This document shows, one piece after another, positions 1 to 8,997 of a DNA stretch of 64,000 nt. The stretch is from the NCBI GenBank assembly GCA_008015505.1, contig SSFR01000001.1, positions 62,001 through 126,000 of the forward strand. The letters are read 5' to 3'. The notes beneath the pieces were generated by a model, which ran no database searches, was not told where the DNA came from, and was given only the letters and a program-made list of their open reading frames with translations. Source of the DNA: Pedobacter sp. (GTDB lineage: Bacteria; Bacteroidota; Bacteroidia; Sphingobacteriales; Sphingobacteriaceae). A program made the translations under genes and the position numbers. Numbering within the stretch: the first letter of the stretch is position 1; every line of letters begins with the position of its first letter.

Positions 1-792
1 TTTGAACTTTCATTAAAGAAAGTAGAAGAACTCGAATTCAAAAATATGCTCAGTACTGAAGAAGATCAACTGAATGCAGTCATGCAAATCACTGCTGGAG
101 CAGGAGGTACAGAAAGTTGTGATTGGGCATCTATGCTCATGCGCATGTACATCATGTGGGGAGAAAAAAATGGCTATAAAGTCACTGAGCAAGATTTTCA
201 AGAAGGGGACGTAGCAGGAGTAAAGACCGTAACGCTGCAATTTGAAGGGCCGTTTGCTTACGGATACCTCAAGGGGGAAAATGGCGTACATCGATTGGTT
301 CGTATCTCACCTTTTGATGCCAATGCCAAACGACATACTTCATTCGCATCCGTTTACGTGTACCCCCTTGTCGATGATACCATCGAAATCGAGGTCAAAG
401 ATGCTGATATCGAGTTTGAAACCTTTCGTTCTGGAGGGGCCGGCGGGCAGAATGTAAACAAAGTAGAAACCGCCGTCCGCCTGTACCACAAACCATCGGG
501 CATCATTATCAAAAATCAAGAGTCCCGATCTCAATTACAGAATAAAGAAAATGCCATTCGCCTGCTAAAATCTCAATTATATGAGATCGAATTACGCAAA
601 CGAATGGAAACTACAGCTGCCATTGAAGGAAGTAAGAAAAAGATAGAATGGGGATCTCAAATCCGAAACTATGTCTTACACCCTTACAAATTGGTTAAAG
701 ACCTTCGTACCAATTACGAAACCTCCAATGCCCAAGCTGTTTTAGATGGAGATTTGGATGAATTTTTGAAAGCATATCTAATGGAATTCTAG
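1..792 (+). CDS. prfB: Peptide chain release factor 2, 3' part
   Basis: RF2 recognises UGA and UAA stop codons in the ribosomal A site and triggers hydrolysis of peptidyl-tRNA. The reading frame is open from the first base of the window, so the 5' end, including any programmed frameshift site, lies outside. The visible part carries the RF-2 codon-recognition tripeptide SPF (in [12 protein letters not shown]) and the catalytic loop GGQ (in [11 protein letters not shown]), followed by the usual C-terminal region with RNYVLHPY. The SPF tripeptide, rather than PxT, separates RF2 from RF1. The stop is TAG at 790-792. The next gene is on the opposite strand and converges on it. Identification is secure; only the 5' end is unknown. 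Confidence 0.97.
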   Translation, partial: FELSLKKVEELEFKNMLSTEEDQLNAVMQITAGAGGTESCDWASMLMRMYIMWGEKNGYKVTEQDFQEGDVAGVKTVTLQFEGPFAYGYLKGENGVHRLVRISPFDANAKRHTSFASVYVYPLVDDTIEIEVKDADIEFETFRSGGAGGQNVNKVETAVRLYHKPSGIIIKNQESRSQLQNKENAIRLLKSQLYEIELRKRMETTAAIEGSKKKIEWGSQIRNYVLHPYKLVKDLRTNYETSNAQAVLDGDLDEFLKAYLMEF

Positions 793-820
793 AGATAATT
801 AGCTTTTCTTTTATCAGGTA

Positions 821-1075
821 TTAATTACCTCTATACATATTAACTACCTTGCAACCAACAAGTATCAGTTCGCCCGCAACAGCCAACCCTAATATAGTTA
901 ATAAAGCAGGTGACGCCGTTAAAACAATCTCCATTGTTGCGGGGGTCCCTGGGAGTTTAGCTAGAATACCCCCTATTGTAGTTCCGAGCTCAGCATAGAA
1001 TCCACCATTTTTTTCATTCATTTCACAGGTACTCATTTCTTGAATACCCAGTTCACTTAATTTCAATTGTTTCAT
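821..1075 (-). CDS. Double-glycine leader peptide, bacteriocin-like precursor
   Basis: An 84-residue precursor with a typical Bacteroidota double-glycine leader: MKQLKLSELGIQEMS, then an acidic stretch ending in NGG at about residue 25, then a core starting FYAELG. The leader has Glu-Met at positions -8/-7 before the GG, as C39 peptidases expect. The core is glycine- and alanine-rich with one long hydrophobic segment (about residues 45-75, TASPALLTILGLAVAGELILVG) and a short polar tail. Such peptides are cleaved after GG and exported by C39-peptidase ABC transporters. No transporter or immunity gene is adjacent; the nearest C39 exporter in the window is at 18858-21110. It converges on prfB and has a 45-bp perfect palindrome just upstream of its start. 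The function of the core (bacteriocin or signal) is inferred. Confidence 0.7.
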   Translation of the reverse strand: MKQLKLSELGIQEMSTCEMNEKNGGFYAELGTTIGGILAKLPGTPATMEIVLTASPALLTILGLAVAGELILVGCKVVNMYRGN

Positions 1076-1092
1076 AATTTCCTATTCTCTGA

Positions 1093-1137
1093 TTATTGGT
1101 GTTGCATTCTTATTAAATAAGAATGCAACACCAATAA
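1093..1137. repeat. 45-bp perfect palindrome upstream of the GG-peptide gene
   Basis: Two 22-base arms (1093-1114 and 1116-1137) are exact reverse complements separated by one base; the left arm begins TTATTGGTGTTGCATTCTTA. It lies 18 bases upstream of the ATG of the minus-strand peptide gene, so it falls in that gene's 5' leader or promoter. It is followed by no clear U-run on either strand, so it is not a typical terminator. A dimeric operator, a leader hairpin that controls translation, or a small mobile palindrome are all possible. Confidence 0.7.
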
Positions 1138-1374
1138 ATGTATAAATGAATCACAATAAAATCTATTATTTAAACTATTTTAACCGTATTATAAAATACT
1201 GTTAATAAAAAAAGCTCATATCATTTTAAATTAAAAATAGGTTTCTAAAACAGACATTAAACCGGAAATATTGAAGGAAAGAGCTGGCCCAGCTGATTTA
1301 ATATATCAAAAACAACAAAAATTCCTTAGATATGAGGAGCCACAATAATTTAAACCCCTACAAAGGAGTACAAC
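1138..1374. other. AT-rich intergenic stretch, no gene seen
   Basis: Between the palindrome and the stop codon of the SDR gene I see only AT-rich sequence with stops in all frames. It must contain the promoter of the GG-peptide gene and the end of the SDR transcript, but no good TAnnTTTG box or U-tailed hairpin stands out. Confidence 0.4.
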
Positions 1375-2142
1375 TTATAATATATTCCTATGCAAATAAT
1401 GCGGGCTAGCCTGAGCCGTACAAGTGACCACCAAATCATTGATACAAACATGAGGAGGAAGTGTTGCACAGTAATAAACTACATCCGCAATATCTTGAGC
1501 CGATAGGGGAGTATATCCTTGATAGACCTGCTGAGCTGCTTCGACATTCCCTTTAAACCTAACCAACGAAAACTCTGTTTCCGCAGCCCCTGGATGAATA
1601 GCAGTTACTTTGATTCCATACGAAAGTAAATCAATACGCATCGACGCACTGAGCGCATCGACCGCTGCCTTGGTAGCACAATACACATTTCCATTTTGGT
1701 ACACCTCCTTGCCTGCAATGGAACCTATGTTGATAATATGCCCTTGCCGGCGCTGAGTCATGTAAGGAATAACCGCTTTACTGACATATAGTAACCCTTT
1801 GATATTGGTATCAATCATGGTATCCCAATCATCGACACTTCCTTTTTCGAGGCTATCTCGGCCTAAAGAAAGCCCAGCATTATTCACCAAAACTACTATA
1901 TCTTGCCATAAGGTGGGAATTTGTTTGAATATCTCAAACACTTCTTCCCGATGCTGCACATCAAATACCAAAGGTAAAACGGATACCTGATATTTCTGCT
2001 CCAGTTCTTGGGCGAGCTTTTTTAGTTGCACTTCCCTTCGGCCTGTAATGATACAGCTATACTTAGCTGCTGCAAATTTTTCAGCGATAGCTTTTCCAAA
2101 GCCGGAGCTCGCCCCCGTAATAAAAACAATTGGATTAATCAT
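1375..2142 (-). CDS. SDR-family NAD(P)-dependent oxidoreductase
   Basis: A 255-residue classical short-chain dehydrogenase. The nucleotide-binding motif TGASSGFG is at residues 9-16, NNAG at 87-90, and the catalytic Ser141, Tyr154 and Lys158 lie in INIGSIAG and YCATK. The sequence and length match the YdfG / serine-3-dehydrogenase-like branch, which reduces or oxidises 3-hydroxy acids and small aldehydes with NADP(H); the true substrate cannot be read from sequence. The gene is followed on the same strand, upstream, by an ABC transporter with a gap of about 70 bases, so co-transcription is possible but not clear. Confidence 0.9.
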   Translation of the reverse strand: MINPIVFITGASSGFGKAIAEKFAAAKYSCIITGRREVQLKKLAQELEQKYQVSVLPLVFDVQHREEVFEIFKQIPTLWQDIVVLVNNAGLSLGRDSLEKGSVDDWDTMIDTNIKGLLYVSKAVIPYMTQRRQGHIINIGSIAGKEVYQNGNVYCATKAAVDALSASMRIDLLSYGIKVTAIHPGAAETEFSLVRFKGNVEAAQQVYQGYTPLSAQDIADVVYYCATLPPHVCINDLVVTCTAQASPHYLHRNIL

Positions 2143-2210
2143 TTAAATGAGTACATATCGAATAAAAAAATTTAACAATTTTAAAGGTAAATCATTCCCA
2201 ATACGAAAAA

Positions 2211-3980
2211 TCAGGTAGATCTATCTAACCCTTCTGAATGGAATTGTAAGTCATAAAGACGTTTATAGTATCCATCCAATTTCAATAATTCCTGATGCGA
2301 GCCCATTTCCTTGATTTCACCATGGTCTAAAACAATAATTTTATCCGCATGCTGAATTGTCGATAAACGATGTGCAATAATGATCGAAGTACGTCCCTGC
2401 ATCAACTTATAAAGTACTTTTTGAATAAGCTCTTCTGTTTCAGTATCGATAGAAGAGGTAGCCTCGTCTAGCACAAGAATTTCAGGATCATAAACCAGTG
2501 CTCTGATAAAAGAGATAAGTTGTGCTTGACCTACTGATAAAGTTGCACCCCGCTCCATCACCTGATAATCATAGCCCCCAGGCAGATGCTCAATGAAGTC
2601 ATGTGCTCCAACCTCTTTTGCTGTAGCAATCAATTGTTCGCGTGAAATCTGTTGATTATTTAATGTAATATTCCCCGCAATCGAATCTGAAAAAAGAAAG
2701 GTGTCTTGCAAAACCGTAGTTATTTTGGATCGAAGATAATCGAGATCATATTGGCGAATATCTTGCCCATCTATCGAGATACTCCCTTTGCCAATTTCAT
2801 AAAAACGGTTTAAAATATTGATGATGGACGATTTGCCCGCACCCGTTGCTCCAACCAGTGCCAATGTTTGCCCCGGTTTGATACGAAAGGAAATATCTTT
2901 TAACACCCAATCTTGATCATGATAAGCAAACCAAACCCGATCAAATACGAGCTCGTTACGCAATGATTTGGGCCTGAGTACTCCTTTATTTTCGTTACGC
3001 TCATTTGTATCGAGCACCTGAAAAATACGCTCAGCACCAACCATACCCATTTGCAACGTATTGAATTTATCTGCTAGTTCACGTATAGGTCGAAACAACA
3101 TATTGATATACATTAAAAAAGCAACAATAACTCCAGGTGATAATTCATCCCCTAAAATCTGCTTCGATCCAAACCAAACTAATAAGCCCATCGAAATGGC
3201 AGATATAATCTCTACTACTGGAAAAAAAATAGAATAGTACCAGTTCGAACGAATATGTGCATCACGATGTAAAGCATTGATCTGTTTGAATTTATGCAGT
3301 TCTTGTTTTTCGCGAGCAAAATATTGGATCAAACTAATCCCCGTAATATGCTCCTGTAAAAATGTATTTAGATGTGCTACCTGTGTGCGCACCTGCTGAA
3401 AAGCCAATTTAATAGCCTCCTGAAATACAATCGAAGCAATCACCAGCAAAGGCATTGGAATTAAAACAACCAGGCTTAGTTTCCAATCTGTATAAAACAT
3501 CACACCGATGATGACAAAAACTTGCAACAAATCTCCAATAAGGACAATCAAGCCTTCAGAAAAAATGGCAGAAATTGTTTCTAAATCAGACACTGTTCGT
3601 GTGATCAATTGCCCAATAGGTGTACGATCAAAGTATGATAGACGAAGCGAACAAATATGGTTAAATGTGTCTGTTCGTAGATCCCGAATAACCGACTGCC
3701 CTAACACATTGGAAAAATAGGTATGAAAATAGCCAAACATAGCTTGGAGAAACAACAAGCCAATCATTAATAATACCATATTAAGCAAGCCGATAGAGTC
3801 ATTTTGGATAATATAGCTATCCAGTGTATACTCCACCAGCATCGGACGTAAGGGAGAAAGGACCGCAAGTATAATGGTCAACAATACAGATCCAACTAAA
3901 ATCTTTTTATATGGCCTGGTATAGCGCAGTACACGCCCAAGCAAATTTACATCAACTGCTTTACCTGTAACCTTGGCCAT
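2211..3980 (-). CDS. ABC transporter, fused membrane and ATPase half-transporter
   Basis: A 589-residue exporter-type ABC half-transporter. Six membrane segments occupy about residues 20-320 and the ATP-binding domain about 345-575. Walker A is GATGAGKSS, the Q-loop lies in TTVLQDTFLFSD, the signature is LSVGQ instead of the usual LSGGQ, Walker B is ILVLDEATSS, and the switch His is in IIAHRLST. It resembles the MsbA / multidrug-lipid exporter group and would work as a homodimer. No peptidase domain is present, so it is not the exporter for the peptide near 1 kb. It starts 34 bases downstream of the end of truA on the same strand. Substrate unknown. Confidence 0.92.
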   Translation of the reverse strand: MAKVTGKAVDVNLLGRVLRYTRPYKKILVGSVLLTIILAVLSPLRPMLVEYTLDSYIIQNDSIGLLNMVLLMIGLLFLQAMFGYFHTYFSNVLGQSVIRDLRTDTFNHICSLRLSYFDRTPIGQLITRTVSDLETISAIFSEGLIVLIGDLLQVFVIIGVMFYTDWKLSLVVLIPMPLLVIASIVFQEAIKLAFQQVRTQVAHLNTFLQEHITGISLIQYFAREKQELHKFKQINALHRDAHIRSNWYYSIFFPVVEIISAISMGLLVWFGSKQILGDELSPGVIVAFLMYINMLFRPIRELADKFNTLQMGMVGAERIFQVLDTNERNENKGVLRPKSLRNELVFDRVWFAYHDQDWVLKDISFRIKPGQTLALVGATGAGKSSIINILNRFYEIGKGSISIDGQDIRQYDLDYLRSKITTVLQDTFLFSDSIAGNITLNNQQISREQLIATAKEVGAHDFIEHLPGGYDYQVMERGATLSVGQAQLISFIRALVYDPEILVLDEATSSIDTETEELIQKVLYKLMQGRTSIIIAHRLSTIQHADKIIVLDHGEIKEMGSHQELLKLDGYYKRLYDLQFHSEGLDRST

Positions 3981-4014
3981 ATAAAGCTTTTTTAAAATCT
4001 ATTTACAAATATGT

Positions 4015-4761
4015 CTATGGAAGGTACGGATAAATCACTTCTGTTAGATACAGACCGCACGCCGGAACAGAGATTCCTGCATGAGATCTATTTTTACTCT
4101 CTAAGATTTGAAGCATCGCCGACGGAGGAGTTTCTTTCCGCCCCACACCAATTAATGTGCCCACAATCGCACGAACCATATTTCTTAAAAATCGATCCGC
4201 AGAGATATGAAAAACAAATCCATCACGAGTTCTAACCCATTCGGCTCGTAAGATGGTACAATTGTTAGTATGGGTTTGAGTATTCGATTTACTAAAACAG
4301 CTAAAATCTTGTCGTCCAAGCAAAAATTTAGCTGCACTGTTCATTAACTCGATATCGAGTACATCAGGCAATAACCAGGAAAATCCTTCCAAAAAAGGAT
4401 TTTTGTCTATATGAATATGGTATTCATAAGACCGTAATGTCGCATCAAAACGAGCATGCGCATCAGTTGCTACAGGAATGACATTCTTTACAGCAATATC
4501 GCGCGGTAATAAAGCATTTAGACTGTACTTCCACTGAGACCTTAATAAATCTACTCGCGAATCTACATCCAAATGAACATAAAGCTGTTTGGCATGTACG
4601 CCCGTATCCGTTCGCCCACATCCCGTTGTTTCTATTGGTTGCCTTAAAAGCGTCGACAACGCTTTATTGAAAACCTCCTGCACAGAAAGTGCATTTTTTT
4701 GAATCTGCCACCCATGATAAGCCGACCCATTAAAGGCCAACTCTATAAAATAACGTTTCAT
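4015..4761 (-). CDS. truA: tRNA pseudouridine(38-40) synthase
   Basis: A 248-residue TruA that isomerises uridines 38-40 in the tRNA anticodon arm. The catalytic aspartate is Asp52 in GCGRTDTGVHA, and other family blocks are visible: YHGWQ near residue 15, RSYEYHI, and the C-terminal FLRNMVRAIVGTLIGVG. The start codon overlaps the stop codon of gap by four bases (ATGA), so the two genes are translationally coupled in one operon, gap first. Confidence 0.96.
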   Translation of the reverse strand: MKRYFIELAFNGSAYHGWQIQKNALSVQEVFNKALSTLLRQPIETTGCGRTDTGVHAKQLYVHLDVDSRVDLLRSQWKYSLNALLPRDIAVKNVIPVATDAHARFDATLRSYEYHIHIDKNPFLEGFSWLLPDVLDIELMNSAAKFLLGRQDFSCFSKSNTQTHTNNCTILRAEWVRTRDGFVFHISADRFLRNMVRAIVGTLIGVGRKETPPSAMLQILESKNRSHAGISVPACGLYLTEVIYPYLP

Positions 4762-5765
4762 GCTAAACGGTCTGTTTTTCCTATCGTCTCAGCTAAATCT
4801 GCTAAACGACTGGCATAACCAAACTCATTATCATACCAACCAACCACCTTGACCAATCCCCCGACCACAGAAGTCAATTTAGAATCGAATATACACGAGT
4901 GTGGATTATTCAAAATATCCACTGAAACAATTGGGTCTGAGACATATTCCAAGATGCCTTTTAAATAGCCTTCTGAAGCTTGTTTAAAAGCGACATTAAT
5001 ATCCTCTACATGGGCTTCTTTTTTCAGAATGCACGTAAAGTCAGTCAATGATCCATTGAGAACAGGAATACGAATACCAGCTCCTCCTAATTTATTTTTC
5101 AGATGGGGGAAAATCGCCGTAATGGCTTTAGCAGCACCTGTTGTTGTTGGTATAATAGAAGCAGATGCGGCTCTGGCTCGTCGTAAATCCTTGTGTGGCG
5201 CGTCGTGAAGATTTTGGTCTACTGTCATGGAGTGAACGGTGGTAATATAGCCACCAACAATCCCCCAATGGTCGTCTAATATTTTGACCATCGGCGCTAC
5301 ATTATTAGTTGTACAGGAGGCATTAGATAAAATAGCCGATCGTAGATCAATTTTGGAGTCATTTACTCCCATCACCAGTGTAGGAATATCCCCATCCAAA
5401 GATGGAGCCGAAATAATGACTTGCTTCGCTCCTGCTTGTAAGTGCAATGCCGCTTTCTCCCGAATGATGAATTTGCCCGTTGCTTCAATCACCAGGTCAA
5501 TACCAAGATCTTTCCATGGAAGATGCGCAGGATTAGACTCTGCATATACCTTGATAGCTCGGCCATTCACCTCTATACTATCTATTTCTGATGAAATCTC
5601 CCCTACAAAACGACCGTGAACCGAATCGTACCGAAACAAATGAGCCAAGGTCTGTGAGTCGGTCAAATCATTAATTGCAACTACTTCAATTGCGGGCCTT
5701 TCTAGCAAGGCCCGCAAACAAATCCGACCAATCCGACCAAAACCATTGACCGCTATTCTCAACAT
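4758..5765 (-). CDS. gap: Glyceraldehyde-3-phosphate dehydrogenase, type I
   Basis: A 335-residue phosphorylating GAPDH of glycolysis/gluconeogenesis. The N-terminal NAD-binding motif is NGFGRIGR (residues 7-14), the catalytic Cys151 lies in SNASCTTNN, and the catalytic His is in TTVHSMT. The C-terminal WYDNEFGYASR block is intact. The 3' end overlaps truA. A nucleoside permease lies 30 bases upstream on the same strand, so nupC-gap-truA may be one transcript. Confidence 0.95.
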   Translation of the reverse strand: MLRIAVNGFGRIGRICLRALLERPAIEVVAINDLTDSQTLAHLFRYDSVHGRFVGEISSEIDSIEVNGRAIKVYAESNPAHLPWKDLGIDLVIEATGKFIIREKAALHLQAGAKQVIISAPSLDGDIPTLVMGVNDSKIDLRSAILSNASCTTNNVAPMVKILDDHWGIVGGYITTVHSMTVDQNLHDAPHKDLRRARAASASIIPTTTGAAKAITAIFPHLKNKLGGAGIRIPVLNGSLTDFTCILKKEAHVEDINVAFKQASEGYLKGILEYVSDPIVSVDILNNPHSCIFDSKLTSVVGGLVKVVGWYDNEFGYASRLADLAETIGKTDRLA

Positions 5766-5795
5766 TGGTTTTAAGAGATCAAAGTGAAAAAAACT

Positions 5796-7070
5796 CTAAA
5801 TTAAAATTCCAGCTATTGTTGCTGATAGATAAGAAGCCAGTGTTCCGCAGATCAAAGCCTTCACTCCTAATTTAGCCAAATCCGTACGGCGCTCTGGGGC
5901 TAGCTCACCTATTCCACCAACCTGCATGGCAATCGAACTAAAATTGGCAAAACCACAAAGCGCAAAACTGGTGATGATTAATGTCTTAGCATCAATACTT
6001 GCTTTTAATTTAATCAGATCTAAATAAGCCACAAATTCATTAATCACCATCTTAGTCCCCATCAAAGAGCCTGCAGTCTGAACATCTTTCATCGGCACAC
6101 CCATCGTCCAAGCAAAAACAGAAAACAAAGCCCCTAGTATTTGGTTCAAACTTAAGGTGTTAATATCAATCCCAATAAAAGATAAAGACAGTCCTAAATG
6201 ACCTAGCCCAGATCCAACTCTACCTAATACATAGTCTAGTAGGGCGATAATAGCGATAAAACCCATCAACATAGCCACCACATTTAAACCTATTTTTAGA
6301 CCATCACTAGAGCCATGTGCAATCGCATCTACCAAGTTGGCGCTCGTTTTTTTAATTTCTAAAGAAACACTCCCTTTGGTTTCAGAAATTTCAGTCTCGG
6401 GCCATACGATTTTAGAAATCACCAAAGCCCCAGGAGCCGCCATCAAGCTAGCTGCAATCAGATACTCCGCAGGAACCCCTAAGGCAATGTAAACTGCCAT
6501 CACTCCCCCTGCAATGCAGGCCATACTCCCTGTCATGGAAGCTAGCAATTCAGACATGGTCATCCCCTTGATATAGGGTTTGATCATGATTTGAGCCTCT
6601 ACTTGACCAACAAAAGCACTAGCTACGTTAGACAAGGATTCCGATCCAGAGGCCCCAAGTAGTTTGTAAAATATCCAAGCGAAAAACTTAACCACACGCT
6701 GCATGACCCCAAAGTAATAAGCTACACTCACCAAAGCAGCAACAAAAACAATTGTGGGGATAATTTGGAAAAAGAAAATAAAATCATTCCCTGGCCCAAA
6801 GGCTTTATCCAGAAATTCCTTTTTCACTAATGGGCCAAAAACAAACCTAGCTCCTTCTGATGAAAATGCTAGTAGCTTAGTAACACCCACTCCTAGTTTT
6901 GCGAAAATTTCTTTTCCGATCGGAACTTTCAGAATAAATAAAGCCAATATAATTTGAAGACCTAATCCCGAAAAGATAAGCCTATAATTAATCGCTCTGC
7001 GATTATTAGACATTAAAAATGCAATAGCAAAAATCAGAACGATGCCAATGAGGCCAGTAAACCTTTCCAT
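5796..7070 (-). CDS. Concentrative nucleoside transporter, NupC family
   Basis: A Na+- or H+-coupled nucleoside permease of the inner membrane, about 424 residues from the chosen start. I prefer the ATG at 7070 (MERFTGLIG) because family members begin there; an upstream ATG at 7100 would add ten residues. Hydrophobic segments run the whole length. Family blocks visible are GSESLSNVASAFVGQVEAQI, with the conserved E and Q of the substrate region, and near the C-terminus LCGFANFSSIAMQVGGIG. It lies 30 bases upstream of gap on the same strand. Confidence 0.93.
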   Translation of the reverse strand: MERFTGLIGIVLIFAIAFLMSNNRRAINYRLIFSGLGLQIILALFILKVPIGKEIFAKLGVGVTKLLAFSSEGARFVFGPLVKKEFLDKAFGPGNDFIFFFQIIPTIVFVAALVSVAYYFGVMQRVVKFFAWIFYKLLGASGSESLSNVASAFVGQVEAQIMIKPYIKGMTMSELLASMTGSMACIAGGVMAVYIALGVPAEYLIAASLMAAPGALVISKIVWPETEISETKGSVSLEIKKTSANLVDAIAHGSSDGLKIGLNVVAMLMGFIAIIALLDYVLGRVGSGLGHLGLSLSFIGIDINTLSLNQILGALFSVFAWTMGVPMKDVQTAGSLMGTKMVINEFVAYLDLIKLKASIDAKTLIITSFALCGFANFSSIAMQVGGIGELAPERRTDLAKLGVKALICGTLASYLSATIAGILI

Positions 7071-7141
7071 ATAAAGAATTAAAAATCGAATTAGGCCCAA
7101 ACTTAGAAATAAGATCGGGATTATTAAAAGATGGTTACCCT

Positions 7142-7744
7142 TTAGACAGATTTTCTCCTAGATAAAATGTCTCTAATTTTAGCAGCCTTTTCATAAGCTT
7201 CTTCCCAAATAGCTTCTTGTAACTTGGCTTTTAATTCTTCATCGGGAAGAGAGGCATAATAATTCAAAGAAGTTGCACTTATTGTTTCTTCAACAGGGGC
7301 TTCCATATCTTCTAAAAGGACAAAGTCCGCACCTTCAATAACAATACCTGCAGTCGCAAGAATGAATTCGTAAATACAAATAGGACACTCAAACCGAACA
7401 GCTAGTGCAATTGCATCTGAGGTTCGCGCATCGATCTCAACCGTTTTATTAGTATTATCAACACATACTAGCTTTGCATAAAAAATACCATCCACTAAGT
7501 TGTAAATAATTACTTCTTGAATCGTGATGTGATATGACTGTGCAAAAGATTTAAATAAATCATGTGTGAGCGGACGACTTGGTGTCACTTTCTCAATCTC
7601 TATGGCAATAGCCTGTGCTTCAAACCCTCCAATAATAATGGGTAAACGCCTATAACCATTTACTTCCCCTAAAACCAAAGCATAAGCACCCGATTGAGTT
7701 TGACTGTAAGATAGTCCAACAATATTTAAATTAATTTTCTTCAT
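7142..7744 (-). CDS. Bifunctional nuclease family protein with UVR motif
   Basis: About 200 residues. The first 130 form a DUF151 / bifunctional-nuclease (BFN) domain, with IIGGFEAQAIAIEIE and DARTSDAIALAVRFECPIC as its conserved blocks. Residues 165-200 look like a UvrB/UvrC (UVR) helix pair (LKAKLQEAIWEEAYEKAAKI). The start at 7744 (MKKINLN) is chosen over 7786 because the domain begins there and the extra 14 residues have no family match. Biochemical activity of bacterial BFN proteins is poorly defined. It follows etfBA on the same strand but is separated from it by a long hairpin. Confidence 0.88.
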   Translation of the reverse strand: MKKINLNIVGLSYSQTQSGAYALVLGEVNGYRRLPIIIGGFEAQAIAIEIEKVTPSRPLTHDLFKSFAQSYHITIQEVIIYNLVDGIFYAKLVCVDNTNKTVEIDARTSDAIALAVRFECPICIYEFILATAGIVIEGADFVLLEDMEAPVEETISATSLNYYASLPDEELKAKLQEAIWEEAYEKAAKIRDILSRRKSV

Positions 7745-7861
7745 GTATGCTAATTTGTTTTTCGCAGTAGGTGTTTTAAATAGCATTCGAAAGGCCTGTA
7801 CTGTCTTGACTTTTTAATCAGTACCTCGAATAAAAACCGTTTTAGTCAAGGTACCGGTTAT

Positions 7862-7932
7862 TATCATTACAAATTATCGCAAAAATTATTAAAAATTTAT
7901 TAAATAAATAAATGCGATGATTTGTAATGATA
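7862..7932. terminator. Long imperfect hairpin after etfA
   Basis: Arms 7862-7881 and 7913-7932 pair over 20 bases with one mismatch (TATCATTACAAAT ... ATTTGTAATGATA). The loop of 31 bases is almost pure A/T. It lies about 64 bases past the etfA stop and 118 bases ahead of the next gene. It is probably the end of the etfBA transcript or an RNA-stability element. There is no clear U tail, so function is uncertain. Confidence 0.45.
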
Positions 7933-7995
7933 CGATTTTGAATATTTATTCGGGTGGTATTAGTTTTAATCGTTTACTATGGATAATATATCGAG

Positions 7996-8973
7996 TTAAT
8001 TATGGGCTTTGTAAGCCTTAATCGCTTCTGTTAACTTAGGTACGACTTCAAATGCATCGCCCACAACACCATAATCGGCGGCTTTAAAGAAAGGCGCCTC
8101 GGGGTCTTTATTAATAACTACTATAGTTTTTGATGAACTTACTCCCGCTAAATGCTGGATTGCTCCGGAAATACCTACTGCAATATACAAATTTGGACTA
8201 ATTGCGATACCTGTCTGACCAACATGTTCTTCATGAGGCCGCCAGTCTGCGTCAGAAACGGGTTTAGAGCACGCTGTTGCAGCACCTAATACATCTGCTA
8301 GCTCCTCGATCATCCCCCAATTTTCTGGACCTTTCATTCCTCGACCTGCAGAAACAACAAGTTCGGCTTCGGGCAGTGAAACTTTATTCGTTGCTCTGAC
8401 CACCTCTTTAATCGTAGCACTGAAATCAGACGCTTTTAATTCAACAACAAAGTCTTCTATAGTGGCCGTCAGCCCGTATTCTTTAAGTGGATACGAATTG
8501 GGATTTAATGTGATGATTTTTATCACCGAATCAATCTCAACAAAAGCATAAGCCTTACCTGAAAAAGCCGTCTTTTTAACGGTAAAAATATTATTGTCTA
8601 TTTGAGGCAACTCCAATACCCCATCAACCAAACCTGCCTGCAACTTCACTGAAACACGAGGGGCTAAACCCTTTCCTGAAAAAGAATTGGCCAGAACAAG
8701 TACATCCGCATTAATATGTTTCACAGCTTCTGCTAAAACAGTTGCATAAGCCTGGTTGGCAAAAGACTTTAATTTATCGGTACTAACTCGAAGTACTTTG
8801 GAGGCCCCGTAGTTTCCTAAAAGATTCAAGCTGCCCTGATCTACATCTCCAATAGAAATTGCCACCAATTCTGTCTTTAACTGATCTGCAATTGCTTTAG
8901 AATAAGAAACTACTTCAAAAGTGGATTTTTTGAACTTTCCACTAACGTTTTCTACATATACTAGAACTGACAT
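7996..8973 (-). CDS. etfA: Electron transfer flavoprotein, alpha subunit
   Basis: A 325-residue EtfA, which with EtfB forms the FAD/AMP-binding heterodimer that takes electrons from acyl-CoA dehydrogenases and passes them to the quinone pool. The C-terminal FAD domain shows SAGRGMKGPENW, the ATACSKPVSDADWRP block, and HVGQTGIAISPNLYIA followed by GISGAIQH. It lies 24 bases after etfB. Confidence 0.96.
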   Translation of the reverse strand: MSVLVYVENVSGKFKKSTFEVVSYSKAIADQLKTELVAISIGDVDQGSLNLLGNYGASKVLRVSTDKLKSFANQAYATVLAEAVKHINADVLVLANSFSGKGLAPRVSVKLQAGLVDGVLELPQIDNNIFTVKKTAFSGKAYAFVEIDSVIKIITLNPNSYPLKEYGLTATIEDFVVELKASDFSATIKEVVRATNKVSLPEAELVVSAGRGMKGPENWGMIEELADVLGAATACSKPVSDADWRPHEEHVGQTGIAISPNLYIAVGISGAIQHLAGVSSSKTIVVINKDPEAPFFKAADYGVVGDAFEVVPKLTEAIKAYKAHN

Positions 8974-8997
8974 ATTGTTTTATGGGTTGAAATGTAT

